Source of the DNA: Acidaminobacter sp. JC074
Lineage (GTDB): Bacteria; Bacillota; Clostridia; Peptostreptococcales; Acidaminobacteraceae
Direction of reading: 5' to 3'
Assembly (NCBI RefSeq): GCF_022496765.1
Contig: NZ_VANV01000025.1
Span: 1 to 64,000, forward strand
DNA: 64,000 nucleotides
This document shows positions 26,255 through 33,556 of the stretch, in pieces. Position 1 is the stretch's first letter; each line of letters begins with the position of its first letter. Under the pieces are notes generated by a model, which did no database searches, was not told the DNA's origin, and saw only the letters and a list, made by a program, of their open reading frames with translations. Both the position numbers and the translations under genes were made by a program.

Positions 26255-27304
26255 ATGATTTACATGCAGAATCGCGATTACGACAATTTTGGTCATATTT
26301 TAAATGAGCTATCACCTGGTACGGCTTTAAGAGAGGGCCTTGAAAATGTACTGGCAGCTCAAACGGGTGCTTTAATTGTCTTTGGCGATACGGATGACAT
26401 TAAAAGCATGTCAGATGGTGGTTTTTTTATCAACGAAGATTTTCTTCCTGCAAAACTTTATGAACTTGCAAAAATGGATGGTGCTATCATTTTAAGTGAA
26501 AATGGTAGACGCATCGTTTATGCAAATACACACTTAAATCCAGACTCAAGTATAGAGACCAGTGAAACAGGTATCAGACACCGTACAGCTGAAAGAGTGG
26601 CCAAGCAAACAGGCCTCTTGGTTATCTCCATATCACAAAGAAGAGATTTGATTACATTGTACAAGGACGGTGGTAAGTATGTTTTACCTGATGTAGAACA
26701 ACTTATCAGTAAAGCAAATCAAGGTATTCAAACGGTTGAAAAGTATCGTAAGTCATTCGAAGAGAGTGTTGAGATGCTCAACGGCTTGGAACTAGAGGAT
26801 TTGGTATCCTTAAATGATGTTTGTATTGTAATCCAACATGGCGAAATGCTTGCCAAGATGGGTCGCGAAGTCAAACGTTATATCAATGAGTTAGGTACAG
26901 AAGGCGATATCATCAATACCCACCTTGAACAACTGATTGGTGATTTAGATGATGAGCTTAAAAACATTGTTAAAGACTATTCTTATCCGAATGCACCAGA
27001 AACATTCGATGAAGATTATTTTATGGATTTAACAGAGATTTCAAGACGATTGGGTTATTATTCAGAAGTAGATGTATTGGATGCCCCTGTATTTACCAAG
27101 GGTTATCGACTATTGTCTAGAATCAAACGTGTACCAGACTATGTGATTGATAATTTGATTGATTATTTTGAAGATTTTCATTCTATTCTAAATGCTGATA
27201 TGGAACAATTGGACGAAGTTGAAGGTGTAGGTGCTGTTAGAGCAAGAAACATTATAGAAGGCCTAAGAAGAATCAGAGAGCTCTATGCATTTATAAAGAA
27301 GTAG
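26255..27304 (+). CDS. disA: DNA integrity scanning diadenylate cyclase DisA
   Basis: A 349-residue enzyme that makes cyclic di-AMP from two ATP and senses branched DNA. The diadenylate cyclase domain shows DGAIIL and GIRHRTAER (the DGA and RHR motifs). A helical linker follows, then a C-terminal RuvA-like helix-hairpin-helix (VEGVGAVRARNI). Cyclic di-AMP controls osmolyte and wall homeostasis. Adjacent radA is a known functional partner. Confidence 0.96.
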   Translation: MIYMQNRDYDNFGHILNELSPGTALREGLENVLAAQTGALIVFGDTDDIKSMSDGGFFINEDFLPAKLYELAKMDGAIILSENGRRIVYANTHLNPDSSIETSETGIRHRTAERVAKQTGLLVISISQRRDLITLYKDGGKYVLPDVEQLISKANQGIQTVEKYRKSFEESVEMLNGLELEDLVSLNDVCIVIQHGEMLAKMGREVKRYINELGTEGDIINTHLEQLIGDLDDELKNIVKDYSYPNAPETFDEDYFMDLTEISRRLGYYSEVDVLDAPVFTKGYRLLSRIKRVPDYVIDNLIDYFEDFHSILNADMEQLDEVEGVGAVRARNIIEGLRRIRELYAFIKK

Positions 27305-27313
27305 GGAGGTTAT

Positions 27314-27787
27314 ATGTTTAAGTGTGGCGATAAAATCCTGTACCCTATGCACGGCGCAGGTGTCGTTGAGACTATTGAAGAAAAAAATGTTTTAGGCGAA
27401 AACCATAAGTACTATATTGTAAATTTACCGACAAAAAATATGAAAGTGATGATTCCTGTTGATAGAAGTGATGCACTTCACTTACGTGAGATCATTGATT
27501 CCAAAATGATTCCTGATGTATTTGATGTCTTCACCAAGGATTATGTTGATAGAGGCTTGAATTGGAACAAGCGTTATAAAATGAATTTGGAAAAAGTAAA
27601 AAGTGGCGATATTTATGAACTTGCAAATGTGATCAATGATTTGATGCAAAGAGATTCCAAAAGAGGTTTATCAACGGGCGAAAGAAAAATGCTCAATGAT
27701 TCCAAACACTTATTTATCTCAGAAGTAACTTTATCGACTGGTAAAGAAAAAGATGAAGTGGAAAAGTTAATCAAGACATACTTTTAA
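27314..27787 (+). CDS. CarD-family transcription regulator
   Basis: A 157-residue protein. The N-terminal RNA-polymerase interaction domain (GDKILYPMHGAGVVETIEEK) resembles the TRCF RID, followed by a helical domain. CarD proteins bind the RpoB beta1 lobe and stabilise open complexes, notably at rRNA promoters. It is co-transcribed with disA (9 bp gap) and ends at a terminator. Confidence 0.92.
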   Translation: MFKCGDKILYPMHGAGVVETIEEKNVLGENHKYYIVNLPTKNMKVMIPVDRSDALHLREIIDSKMIPDVFDVFTKDYVDRGLNWNKRYKMNLEKVKSGDIYELANVINDLMQRDSKRGLSTGERKMLNDSKHLFISEVTLSTGKEKDEVEKLIKTYF

Positions 27788-27811
27788 TCAAGAGCAATCT
27801 TGATTTTCTTT
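27786..27811 (+). terminator. Terminator of the clpC-radA-disA-carD operon
   Basis: Stem aatcaaga/tcttgatt with a gcaa tetraloop, overlapping the stop codon and followed by a T-rich tract. Confidence 0.8.
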
Positions 27812-27907
27812 TATGCACATTTCATAGGATTTATTTCTCTTTTAGGGGATATCTCTATAATTATGACTAGTTTATTAAATAACTCTAAAAAACAAGGTAG
27901 AATGGGG

Positions 27908-27925
27908 CTTATATGGTAATATAAG
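27908..27925 (+). repeat. Inverted repeat before yacL
   Basis: Perfect 7-bp inverted repeat CTTATAT-ggta-ATATAAG, about 25 bp before the yacL start codon. It may be an operator or leader hairpin. Nothing else stands out in 27812-27949. Confidence 0.35.
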
Positions 27926-27949
27926 ATAATTAAAGAAAGGAGTGATGAT

Positions 27950-29053
27950 ATGTTTAAAAAACTCATTCGCTTACTGTTGACTTTAGCGGCCATGTCCACT
28001 GGAGCAGCCATAGCGAATAGTATGGTAGGCGCAGAAGGATTTGACTTAACAAGGTTTATAAAATTACCCTTTGGTGAAATGATAACGGAATTTATTTTTA
28101 TTGTGTTATGCGGACTTATTCTAGGATTAATTATTTTTATTTTATCACCGTTTTTGATTCGCCAGGGAGAAAGACTTGCTAAGTACATTGAGAGGGAGAT
28201 TACAAAACTTCCAGCAGAACAGGTGATTGTAGGATTTCTAGGTTTGATATCAGGTTTCTTGGTTGCCTTTATTATCAGTGGTTTGACTCAAAACTTAATA
28301 CCTATGGAGATCATCAATAATGCAGTCAGTGTGGTCTTGTATTTATTCTTAGGCTACTTGGGTGTAAGGGTGGCTCTTGGTTCAAAGCTGGATTTTACTA
28401 GAATTATCGAGAGCTTTTCTAAGCTTACCTTATCTGGTAGAAACGATGGGGCTAAACCCAAAGTTTTGGATACCAGTGTGATTATTGATGGTAGAATTTT
28501 AGACATTTGTAAAACCAAGTTTATTGAAGGTAAGTTGATTGTACCAGAGTTTGTTTTAAAGGAACTGCGTCATATTGCAGATTCTTCTGATGCCTTAAAG
28601 AGAAAACGTGGTAGAAGAGGTTTAGATGTTTTAAACAAGCTGCAAAATGAAATTGATAATGAAGTTATTATTGATTCTACTGACTTTAAAGATGTAGGTG
28701 AAGTAGATATCAAGCTTTTAAAGTTAGCAGAAAAACTAAATGGTATGGTTGCAACCCATGATTATAACTTAAACAAGGTTGCTGTACTTCATGGTGTGGA
28801 TGTTTTAAATATCAATGAACTTGCCAATGCTGTTAAGCCGATTGTTTTACCGGGCGAAGAAATGATTGTAAACGTGGTAAAAGAAGGTAAGGAAAACAAC
28901 CAAGGTCTTGCTTATTTAGATGATGGCACCATGATTGTTATTGAAAATGGTAAGGACTTAATTGGTAAAACCATTTCAGTTGAAGTAACAACTGCCCTAC
29001 AGACGGCTGCAGGTAAAATGATCTTTGTGAAGCCTAAGAAGGTCATCTCATGA
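27950..29053 (+). CDS. yacL: YacL-type membrane protein with PIN and TRAM domains
   Basis: A 367-residue protein. Four N-terminal membrane segments (about 5-25, 45-70, 90-112, 118-142) anchor a cytosolic PIN nuclease domain (about 170-290) with acidic residues VLDTSVIIDGRI and VATHDYNLN. A C-terminal TRAM domain (about 300-365) probably binds RNA. PIN-TRAM proteins are putative endoribonucleases of unknown target. It overlaps ispD by 4 bp. Confidence 0.9.
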   Translation: MFKKLIRLLLTLAAMSTGAAIANSMVGAEGFDLTRFIKLPFGEMITEFIFIVLCGLILGLIIFILSPFLIRQGERLAKYIEREITKLPAEQVIVGFLGLISGFLVAFIISGLTQNLIPMEIINNAVSVVLYLFLGYLGVRVALGSKLDFTRIIESFSKLTLSGRNDGAKPKVLDTSVIIDGRILDICKTKFIEGKLIVPEFVLKELRHIADSSDALKRKRGRRGLDVLNKLQNEIDNEVIIDSTDFKDVGEVDIKLLKLAEKLNGMVATHDYNLNKVAVLHGVDVLNINELANAVKPIVLPGEEMIVNVVKEGKENNQGLAYLDDGTMIVIENGKDLIGKTISVEVTTALQTAAGKMIFVKPKKVIS

Positions 29054-29724
29054 TATCGGTGATTGTGGCGGCTGCAGGGACCGGTTCTAGAATGAACCAT
29101 GAAAAAAAGAAGCAGTTTATTGAGCTTTCAGGTGTGCCTATTATTGTTAGGACACTAAGAGCCTTTGAATTAGATGAAATTGATGAAGTCATTGTAGTAA
29201 CAGGCAAAGAAGATATAAGCCTTATTGAAGCTATGGTCAAGGACTTTGGTATCAAGAAGGTAAAAGCGGTTATTGCTGGCGGTCCTAGACGCCAGGATTC
29301 CATATACAATGGTCTAAAAAAAGTATCTGGTGATACAGTTTTAATCCATGACGGTGCAAGACCTTTTGTATCTAAAAAAATGATTTTGGACCATATAGAA
29401 AAAGACCATAAAGACTGTGGCTTTATATCGGCTGTCCCATCCAAAGACACCATAAAGCTTGTTAGAGATGGTATGGTTGAAGAGACTTTAGACAGGTCTT
29501 TACTTTACAATGTTCAAACACCCCAGTCATTTGAGACCAAGTCTCTTCTTAAGGCTTATGATTATGCCTATAAGAAAGCGCTGAGTGTAACGGACGATGC
29601 TTCTGTTTATGAAGCTTACGGAAAGACTGTGAAAATTGTAAATGGTCGTTATGAGAATATAAAAATAACCACGCCTGAAGATTTGGCAATTGGTGAATAC
29701 ATGATAAAAACCAACTCAAAATGA
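29050..29724 (+). CDS. ispD: 2-C-methyl-D-erythritol 4-phosphate cytidylyltransferase
   Basis: A 224-residue enzyme of the MEP isoprenoid pathway that joins CTP to methylerythritol phosphate. The N-terminal nucleotide-binding motif is AAAGTGSRM, with AGGPRRQDSIYNGL and VLIHDGARPFV following, all typical of IspD. The start overlaps yacL (ATGA). ispF lies downstream beyond a minus-strand insertion, so the usual ispD-ispF pair is split here. Confidence 0.95.
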   Translation: MISVIVAAAGTGSRMNHEKKKQFIELSGVPIIVRTLRAFELDEIDEVIVVTGKEDISLIEAMVKDFGIKKVKAVIAGGPRRQDSIYNGLKKVSGDTVLIHDGARPFVSKKMILDHIEKDHKDCGFISAVPSKDTIKLVRDGMVEETLDRSLLYNVQTPQSFETKSLLKAYDYAYKKALSVTDDASVYEAYGKTVKIVNGRYENIKITTPEDLAIGEYMIKTNSK

Positions 29725-29733
29725 GTTGGTTTT
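29707..29733. terminator. Bidirectional terminator between ispD and the TadG-like gene
   Basis: Twelve-base-pair stem aaaaccaactca/tgagttggtttt with T runs on both strands; it serves the two convergent genes. Confidence 0.88.
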
Positions 29734-29736
29734 CTA

Positions 29737-30801
29737 TTATTCTATAAGCTTTGTTGTAATTTCAGTGACAGATCTAAGTACTTCTGTACCACCGCCATAT
29801 ACATTTTGGTTTTTACCGTTCATTTCTACCTCATTACCTATAAGCCTACCGTTAATGGTTTGATTTTCACCATTGAGTTTGACCTTGCCATTAGGTGCAT
29901 AAAGGATACCATCTATAACGGTGCCCGGTTCATTGACGATGATGTCTTTGTTCTTTGAATACAAGCAAATGAAATCGTCTGAGTTGATATGTGTGCTGTC
30001 ACCGTTGATGATGATTTCATCCGTAGCTATGATACAACCAGAACCGACAAAGTTGTTGCCGTTAATGGTCACTTTGCCTTTAACGTATATGTTGGAATCA
30101 AGGTTGATATCGCTAGAGTTGAAAGTAACATCTCCGTTGTAGTAAGTCCCTGCTGCCTTTGCCTGTTGTTTGATTTCCTCAGAGAAGTCAGGCATTTCTA
30201 TGAAGTGGTGATTAGGTACTTGTTCTGTTATAGAAAGACTTTCTCCATCTAACTCTATTTGCTTAACCGCTTCTGCACGACCATCAATGGTGATACGTTT
30301 GCCATTGAGTTTAAGTTTTTCGTTTGTGTGTGCATCGCCTTCAATCATGATGTCCTCACTATTGAGTATGAGTTCTTTTTCTGTAGATCCTGAGAAAATA
30401 GTATATAAAAAGGCTTCATAAAAATCGCCTCCGCTTTGGGCTGCTCCCTGTGTAGACACGATTTGATTATCAAAACCGATAATTGGAGCAAATACTAGGT
30501 CGACATTTCTTTGACCAACAATCCTAATGATGGAGTCATTTTCTTCGAAAGTTACACTGATATCATCACTGGTATATCCGTTTAAAACGATGTATTGATT
30601 GGCTACATTTTTTGCCTTGGTGGTGTCTGGCAGTTCTGGTGCTGCTGCTAGGAGTGTTGCATCTATGGCAACTTGGAGTTTTTGCTTTTCAACAACAACT
30701 CTACCAATATCAATGACAAGTGCCATGACACCTAAAAGTATGATCATAACAAAAACGACGATAACCAGTATTGAGCCATCTTGTTTCCTGAATGTATTCA
30801 T
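29737..30801 (-). CDS. TadG-like pilus-assembly protein with C-terminal beta-helix
   Basis: A 354-residue protein. The N-terminus KQDGSILVIVVFVMIILLG is the Tad/TadG-type anchor, followed by DIGRVVVEKQKLQVAIDATLL. From about residue 140 on there are many short repeats around N-G-K/D/E (LNGKR, INGDST, MNGKN), a pattern expected of a right-handed beta-helix like a polymer-forming domain. It lies on the minus strand between ispD and ispF, 13 kb from the tad operon, and has its own ribosome site (aaaggag). It likely works with the Tad pilus or at the wall. Confidence 0.85.
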   Translation of the reverse strand: MNTFRKQDGSILVIVVFVMIILLGVMALVIDIGRVVVEKQKLQVAIDATLLAAAPELPDTTKAKNVANQYIVLNGYTSDDISVTFEENDSIIRIVGQRNVDLVFAPIIGFDNQIVSTQGAAQSGGDFYEAFLYTIFSGSTEKELILNSEDIMIEGDAHTNEKLKLNGKRITIDGRAEAVKQIELDGESLSITEQVPNHHFIEMPDFSEEIKQQAKAAGTYYNGDVTFNSSDINLDSNIYVKGKVTINGNNFVGSGCIIATDEIIINGDSTHINSDDFICLYSKNKDIIVNEPGTVIDGILYAPNGKVKLNGENQTINGRLIGNEVEMNGKNQNVYGGGTEVLRSVTEITTKLIE

Positions 30802-30911
30802 TTTTGTCTCCTTTCATCTTACATATATACCCGATTTGTGAAAAAATATTCGATTTTATTTTCAAAAGCCTCAATAAAGTGTAGTATAAAGTAAAGAAAG
30901 GAAGATGAATA

Positions 30912-31385
30912 ATGAGAATAGGTATAGGCTATGATGTACATAAATTGGTTGAAGATAGAAAACTTATTTTAGGGGGCCAGGAAATCCCTTATGAATTAGG
31001 CCTTTTAGGACATTCCGATGCAGATGTTCTTGTCCATGCCATTATGGACGCCCTTTTAGGAGCAGCAGGTTTAGGTGATATTGGCAAGCACTTTCCAGAT
31101 ACAGATCCTGCCTACAAGGGCATATCAAGTATGAAACTTTTAGAACATGTTAAGACCTCGTTAGATGACGCTGGTTACGAACTAGGTAATCTTGATTCTG
31201 TTGTGATTTGTCAAAGACCGAAACTAAAAGATTATATCCCTAAAATGAGACAAAATATAGCTGACGTCTTAGATGTTTCTGTAGATCAAGTCAGCGTAAA
31301 GGCAACGACTACTGAAAAATTAGGTTTTGCAGGTCGTGGTGAAGGTATCGCTTGTGAAGCGATTGCCCTACTTATGAAAGTTTGA
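30912..31385 (+). CDS. ispF: 2-C-methyl-D-erythritol 2,4-cyclodiphosphate synthase
   Basis: A 157-residue MEP-pathway enzyme. The N-terminal GIGYDVHKLVEDRKLILGG carries the D-x-H metal ligands, followed by LGHSDADVLVHAIMDALLGA (third ligand His) and the C-terminal TTTEKLGFAGRGEGIACEA. Length matches the family. It converts CDP-ME 2-phosphate to the cyclodiphosphate with release of CMP. Confidence 0.97.
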   Translation: MRIGIGYDVHKLVEDRKLILGGQEIPYELGLLGHSDADVLVHAIMDALLGAAGLGDIGKHFPDTDPAYKGISSMKLLEHVKTSLDDAGYELGNLDSVVICQRPKLKDYIPKMRQNIADVLDVSVDQVSVKATTTEKLGFAGRGEGIACEAIALLMKV

Positions 31386-31386
31386 T

Positions 31387-31415
31387 TTGACATACGAATT
31401 ATTATGTCATATTAT
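31387..31415 (+). promoter_or_regulatory. Promoter of the proline T-box leader
   Basis: TTGACA (31387-31392), 17 bp, TATTAT (31410-31415). Transcription should start near 31422, just downstream of the ispF stop. Confidence 0.8.
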
Positions 31416-31421
31416 AGTAAG

Positions 31422-31628
31422 AAAATCGATGACAAGGATTATTAGACTTAAAGACTTTGTAGAGAGTGAGGCGCTGGTGAAAGCTTCATAAGAAACTGAA
31501 GTTGAACCTACCTTTGAGATGGATACTAACCTATCCCGTGTGGAAACGATATATTCCAGAAAGTGAGCCTTTGGCTAATTAGAGTGGTACCGCGGACCCC
31601 CGTCTCTTTAGAGATGGGGGCCTTTTAT
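31422..31628 (+). ncRNA. T-box riboswitch, proline-specific, now without its gene
   Basis: The leader has the invariant T-box sequence agagtggtaccgcgg (31581-31595) and a terminator with a stem of about 10 bp (ccccc...ggggg, 31597-31620) followed by ccttttataa. In Stem I the specifier is CCT (31507-31509), inferred by aligning gttgaa-CCT-acc with the cysteine T-box at 35171. It reads tRNA-Pro. The expected downstream gene proS survives only as a 3' remnant after a tnpB element, so the switch now precedes tnpB and gltX. Confidence 0.9.
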
Positions 31629-31742
31629 AATAATCCGAAAACATTCGTGTCTTAAACATGAGATGAATCGGATTTAAATGTTAGTATAAAAAACTTTGCT
31701 CCAGAACGAAAAATTGGAAACAAAAACTGCTAAAAACGAATA

Positions 31743-31779
31743 CGAACACTTGTTCTACACTTCTAAAACATGGTATAAT
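31743..31779 (+). promoter_or_regulatory. tnpB promoter with LexA-like box
   Basis: TTGTTC (31750-31755), 18 bp, TATAAT (31774-31779) with TGG directly before the -10. The sequence cgaacacttgttct (31743-31756) matches the Gram-positive LexA/DinR box CGAACRNRYGTTYC at 12 of 14 positions and covers the -35, which suggests SOS control of tnpB. Confidence 0.5.
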
Positions 31780-31805
31780 AAGAGGAAGAGAGGAGGTGAT
31801 AAAAA

Positions 31806-33251
31806 ATGAGTAAAAGCAGTACTTATAGAACAATTCAAATCAGAGTAAAATCAGGCCATGATATGTATAATTATTGTGATGAAATGTGTTTTAACTCAAA
31901 AAATCTTTTTAACACAACAAATTATCATTTCAGACAAGTTTTCTCAGGAATCGGTAAGAGTAAGCGTCATAAAAATGAAGATGAAGTCATCAATGACATT
32001 AATGAGAAAATCCCTTTGATTAACAAGAAACTTCGAGAAAGTTATAAAAAGAAAAATAAGAAAGGTAAAAAAGCAAAGGGTCCAGTGCAGTTTGACTTGC
32101 TATCAAAAGACAATAAGATTGTTACTTACAATCTATTGGATGCTTACTTCAAATACATCGATCAAGTAGATTATAGATCTCTACCAGCTCATACAAATCA
32201 GAATACAATCAAACAGGTTATTAGGGCATGGAAGAGCTATTTTAAGTTAATGGATCTCTACAGAAAAGGTGAGTTAGAAGATGAACCTAAAATACCAAAA
32301 TATAAAAAGAAAAATGGCAGATATGTTGTGGTTTTGTCCAATCAGGTATGTGTGATAAAAGACGATGAGGATCCTTATAAAAACGATAAATATTTGAGAT
32401 TTCCAAAGACAAACTATCAATTCAATATCACAAAATGCATGGACTATGAAAAATTTAAATTAAAAGAAGTGCGTATTGTACCAGGTTCAAGTTTCTATAC
32501 ACTTGAGATTGTACTGGATCTTGGTGAATCTGAAGAACTGTCACATGATAGTAAGCGTATATTAGGAATTGATATCGGTGTAAACAACTTGGCAACTATT
32601 GTAAACAATGTTGGTCAGCGATCAGTTATTGTAAATGGCAAAGGACTTAAAAGCATCAATCAATACTATAATAAAAAACGCGCAGGTTTAATGAGTATCT
32701 TGAGAAACGGAAAACAGAAAGATGAAGGTCACTATCATTCAAAGCAGTTGAATCGATTAGACGAAAAAAGAAATGCAAAGGTAAAAGATTTTTTACATAA
32801 ATCCAGTCGTTATATTATAGATTATGCTCTAGAGCATGGTATAGATACGATTGTAATCGGTTATAACAAAGGATTTAATCAAGCCTGTAATATGGGAAAG
32901 AAAAACAATCAAAACTTTACAACAATTCCATTCAAAAAATTCATAGATGTACTTGACTACAAAGCAAGTGATGCAGGCATCAAACTAATCGTTACTGAAG
33001 AAAGTTATACATCGAAAGCGTCATTCTTAGATGGCGATGAATTACCAGTCTATAATGAGAGTAATAAGAAGACCTATAAGTTTTCAGGTAAGCGTATTGA
33101 AAGAGGCTTGTATAGGACGAAAACAGGCACAATCATCAATGCGGATGTTAATGCAGCATTTAATATCATAAGAAAAGTATTTCCAAATGCGAAAGGCGAA
33201 TGGAACAGAAGCGTCTTGGAGGCGCCATTTAGGATAAGGGCAGTTTGCTAA
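31806..33251 (+). CDS. tnpB: TnpB RNA-guided nuclease, rearranged active site, no zinc ribbon
   Basis: A 481-residue OrfB/TnpB protein. RuvC-I Asp is D256 in LGIDIGVNN and RuvC-III Asp is D447 in INADVNAAFN. The canonical RuvC-II Glu (as in IVIEDL) is replaced by Gly (IVIGYN, G352); E398-E399 in TEESYTSKASF are the likely substitutes. The CxxC zinc ribbon normally after the TS motif is absent. These traits define a known TnpB subgroup with relocated catalytic Glu. Such enzymes use an omegaRNA from the element's right end. A strong ribosome site (aggaggtg) precedes the ATG. Confidence 0.9.
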   Translation: MSKSSTYRTIQIRVKSGHDMYNYCDEMCFNSKNLFNTTNYHFRQVFSGIGKSKRHKNEDEVINDINEKIPLINKKLRESYKKKNKKGKKAKGPVQFDLLSKDNKIVTYNLLDAYFKYIDQVDYRSLPAHTNQNTIKQVIRAWKSYFKLMDLYRKGELEDEPKIPKYKKKNGRYVVVLSNQVCVIKDDEDPYKNDKYLRFPKTNYQFNITKCMDYEKFKLKEVRIVPGSSFYTLEIVLDLGESEELSHDSKRILGIDIGVNNLATIVNNVGQRSVIVNGKGLKSINQYYNKKRAGLMSILRNGKQKDEGHYHSKQLNRLDEKRNAKVKDFLHKSSRYIIDYALEHGIDTIVIGYNKGFNQACNMGKKNNQNFTTIPFKKFIDVLDYKASDAGIKLIVTEESYTSKASFLDGDELPVYNESNKKTYKFSGKRIERGLYRTKTGTIINADVNAAFNIIRKVFPNAKGEWNRSVLEAPFRIRAVC

Positions 33252-33312
33252 TCTCCTAAGGAATCTCGTGATTTTAATCATGAGAACTTCAAAAAGCCAT
33301 GTGGTGTGCTCA
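33150..33312 (+). ncRNA. Predicted omegaRNA (TnpB guide RNA) with guide in the proS remnant
   Basis: In IS605-group elements the guide RNA scaffold spans the tnpB 3' end and the right end, and the guide is the flanking DNA just beyond it. Here the scaffold would end at 33292 and the guide begins at 33293 (aaagccatgtggtgtgctca), which is proS coding sequence. The 5' boundary is a guess. Confidence 0.5.
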
Positions 33313-33454
33313 TGAAGACTGTGAAGGTAAAATCAAGGAAGATACCGGGGCAACCATCAGATGTATGCCGTTTAAGCAAGAAAAATTATCAGATACTTGT
33401 TTAGTTTGTGGAAAAAAAGCTGATAAAATGGTATATTTAGCTAAAGCCTATTAA
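33293..33454 (+). pseudogene. proS: Remnant of proS (prolyl-tRNA synthetase), last 53 codons
   Basis: Directly after the tnpB right end an open frame encodes the zinc-binding C-terminus of the archaeal/eukaryote-type prolyl-tRNA synthetase: KAMWCAHEDCEGKIKE, GATIRCMPF, TCLVCGKKADK and the terminal AKAY before TAA at 33452. The four cysteines of the zinc site are intact. The other roughly 90% of the gene, including the catalytic core, is absent from the window. The position ispF-proS-gltX matches other clostridia. A second prolyl-tRNA synthetase must exist elsewhere. Confidence 0.9.
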
Positions 33455-33462
33455 GGTAAGTA

Positions 33463-33491
33463 TTGCTAATTCTATGTTTGTCCATTATATT
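33463..33491 (+). promoter_or_regulatory. gltX promoter
   Basis: TTGCTA (33463-33468), 17 bp, TATATT (33486-33491), just after the proS stop. It would let gltX be expressed regardless of the upstream T-box and tnpB. Confidence 0.55.
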
Positions 33492-33556
33492 ATATAGGTA
33501 ACTAGATAATAAATGGTGAAACATACAAGATAAAAGGAATTACAGGAGGAAACGAA

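Larger units (their letters stand above)
31632..33292 (+). mobile_element. IS200/IS605-type element with tnpB only (IS1341-like)
   Basis: The element encodes TnpB without a TnpA transposase. The right end is clear: hairpin ctcgtgatt-tt-aatcatgag (33265-33284) and the terminus acttcaa (33286-33292), the usual IS605-group right end. The left end is uncertain; an imperfect inverted repeat AATCCGA (31632-31638) / TCGGATT (31668-31674) is a candidate left-end hairpin. The right flank is proS sequence; the left flank is the T-box terminator, so a deletion accompanied or followed insertion. Confidence 0.75.

Noticed and set aside
31491..31500. GAA (Glu) as the specifier of the first T-box, which would link it to gltX
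   Set aside because: Alignment of the specifier-loop flanks (gttgaa...acc...gag) with the cysteine T-box places CCT, not GAA, in register, and the proS remnant supports proline.
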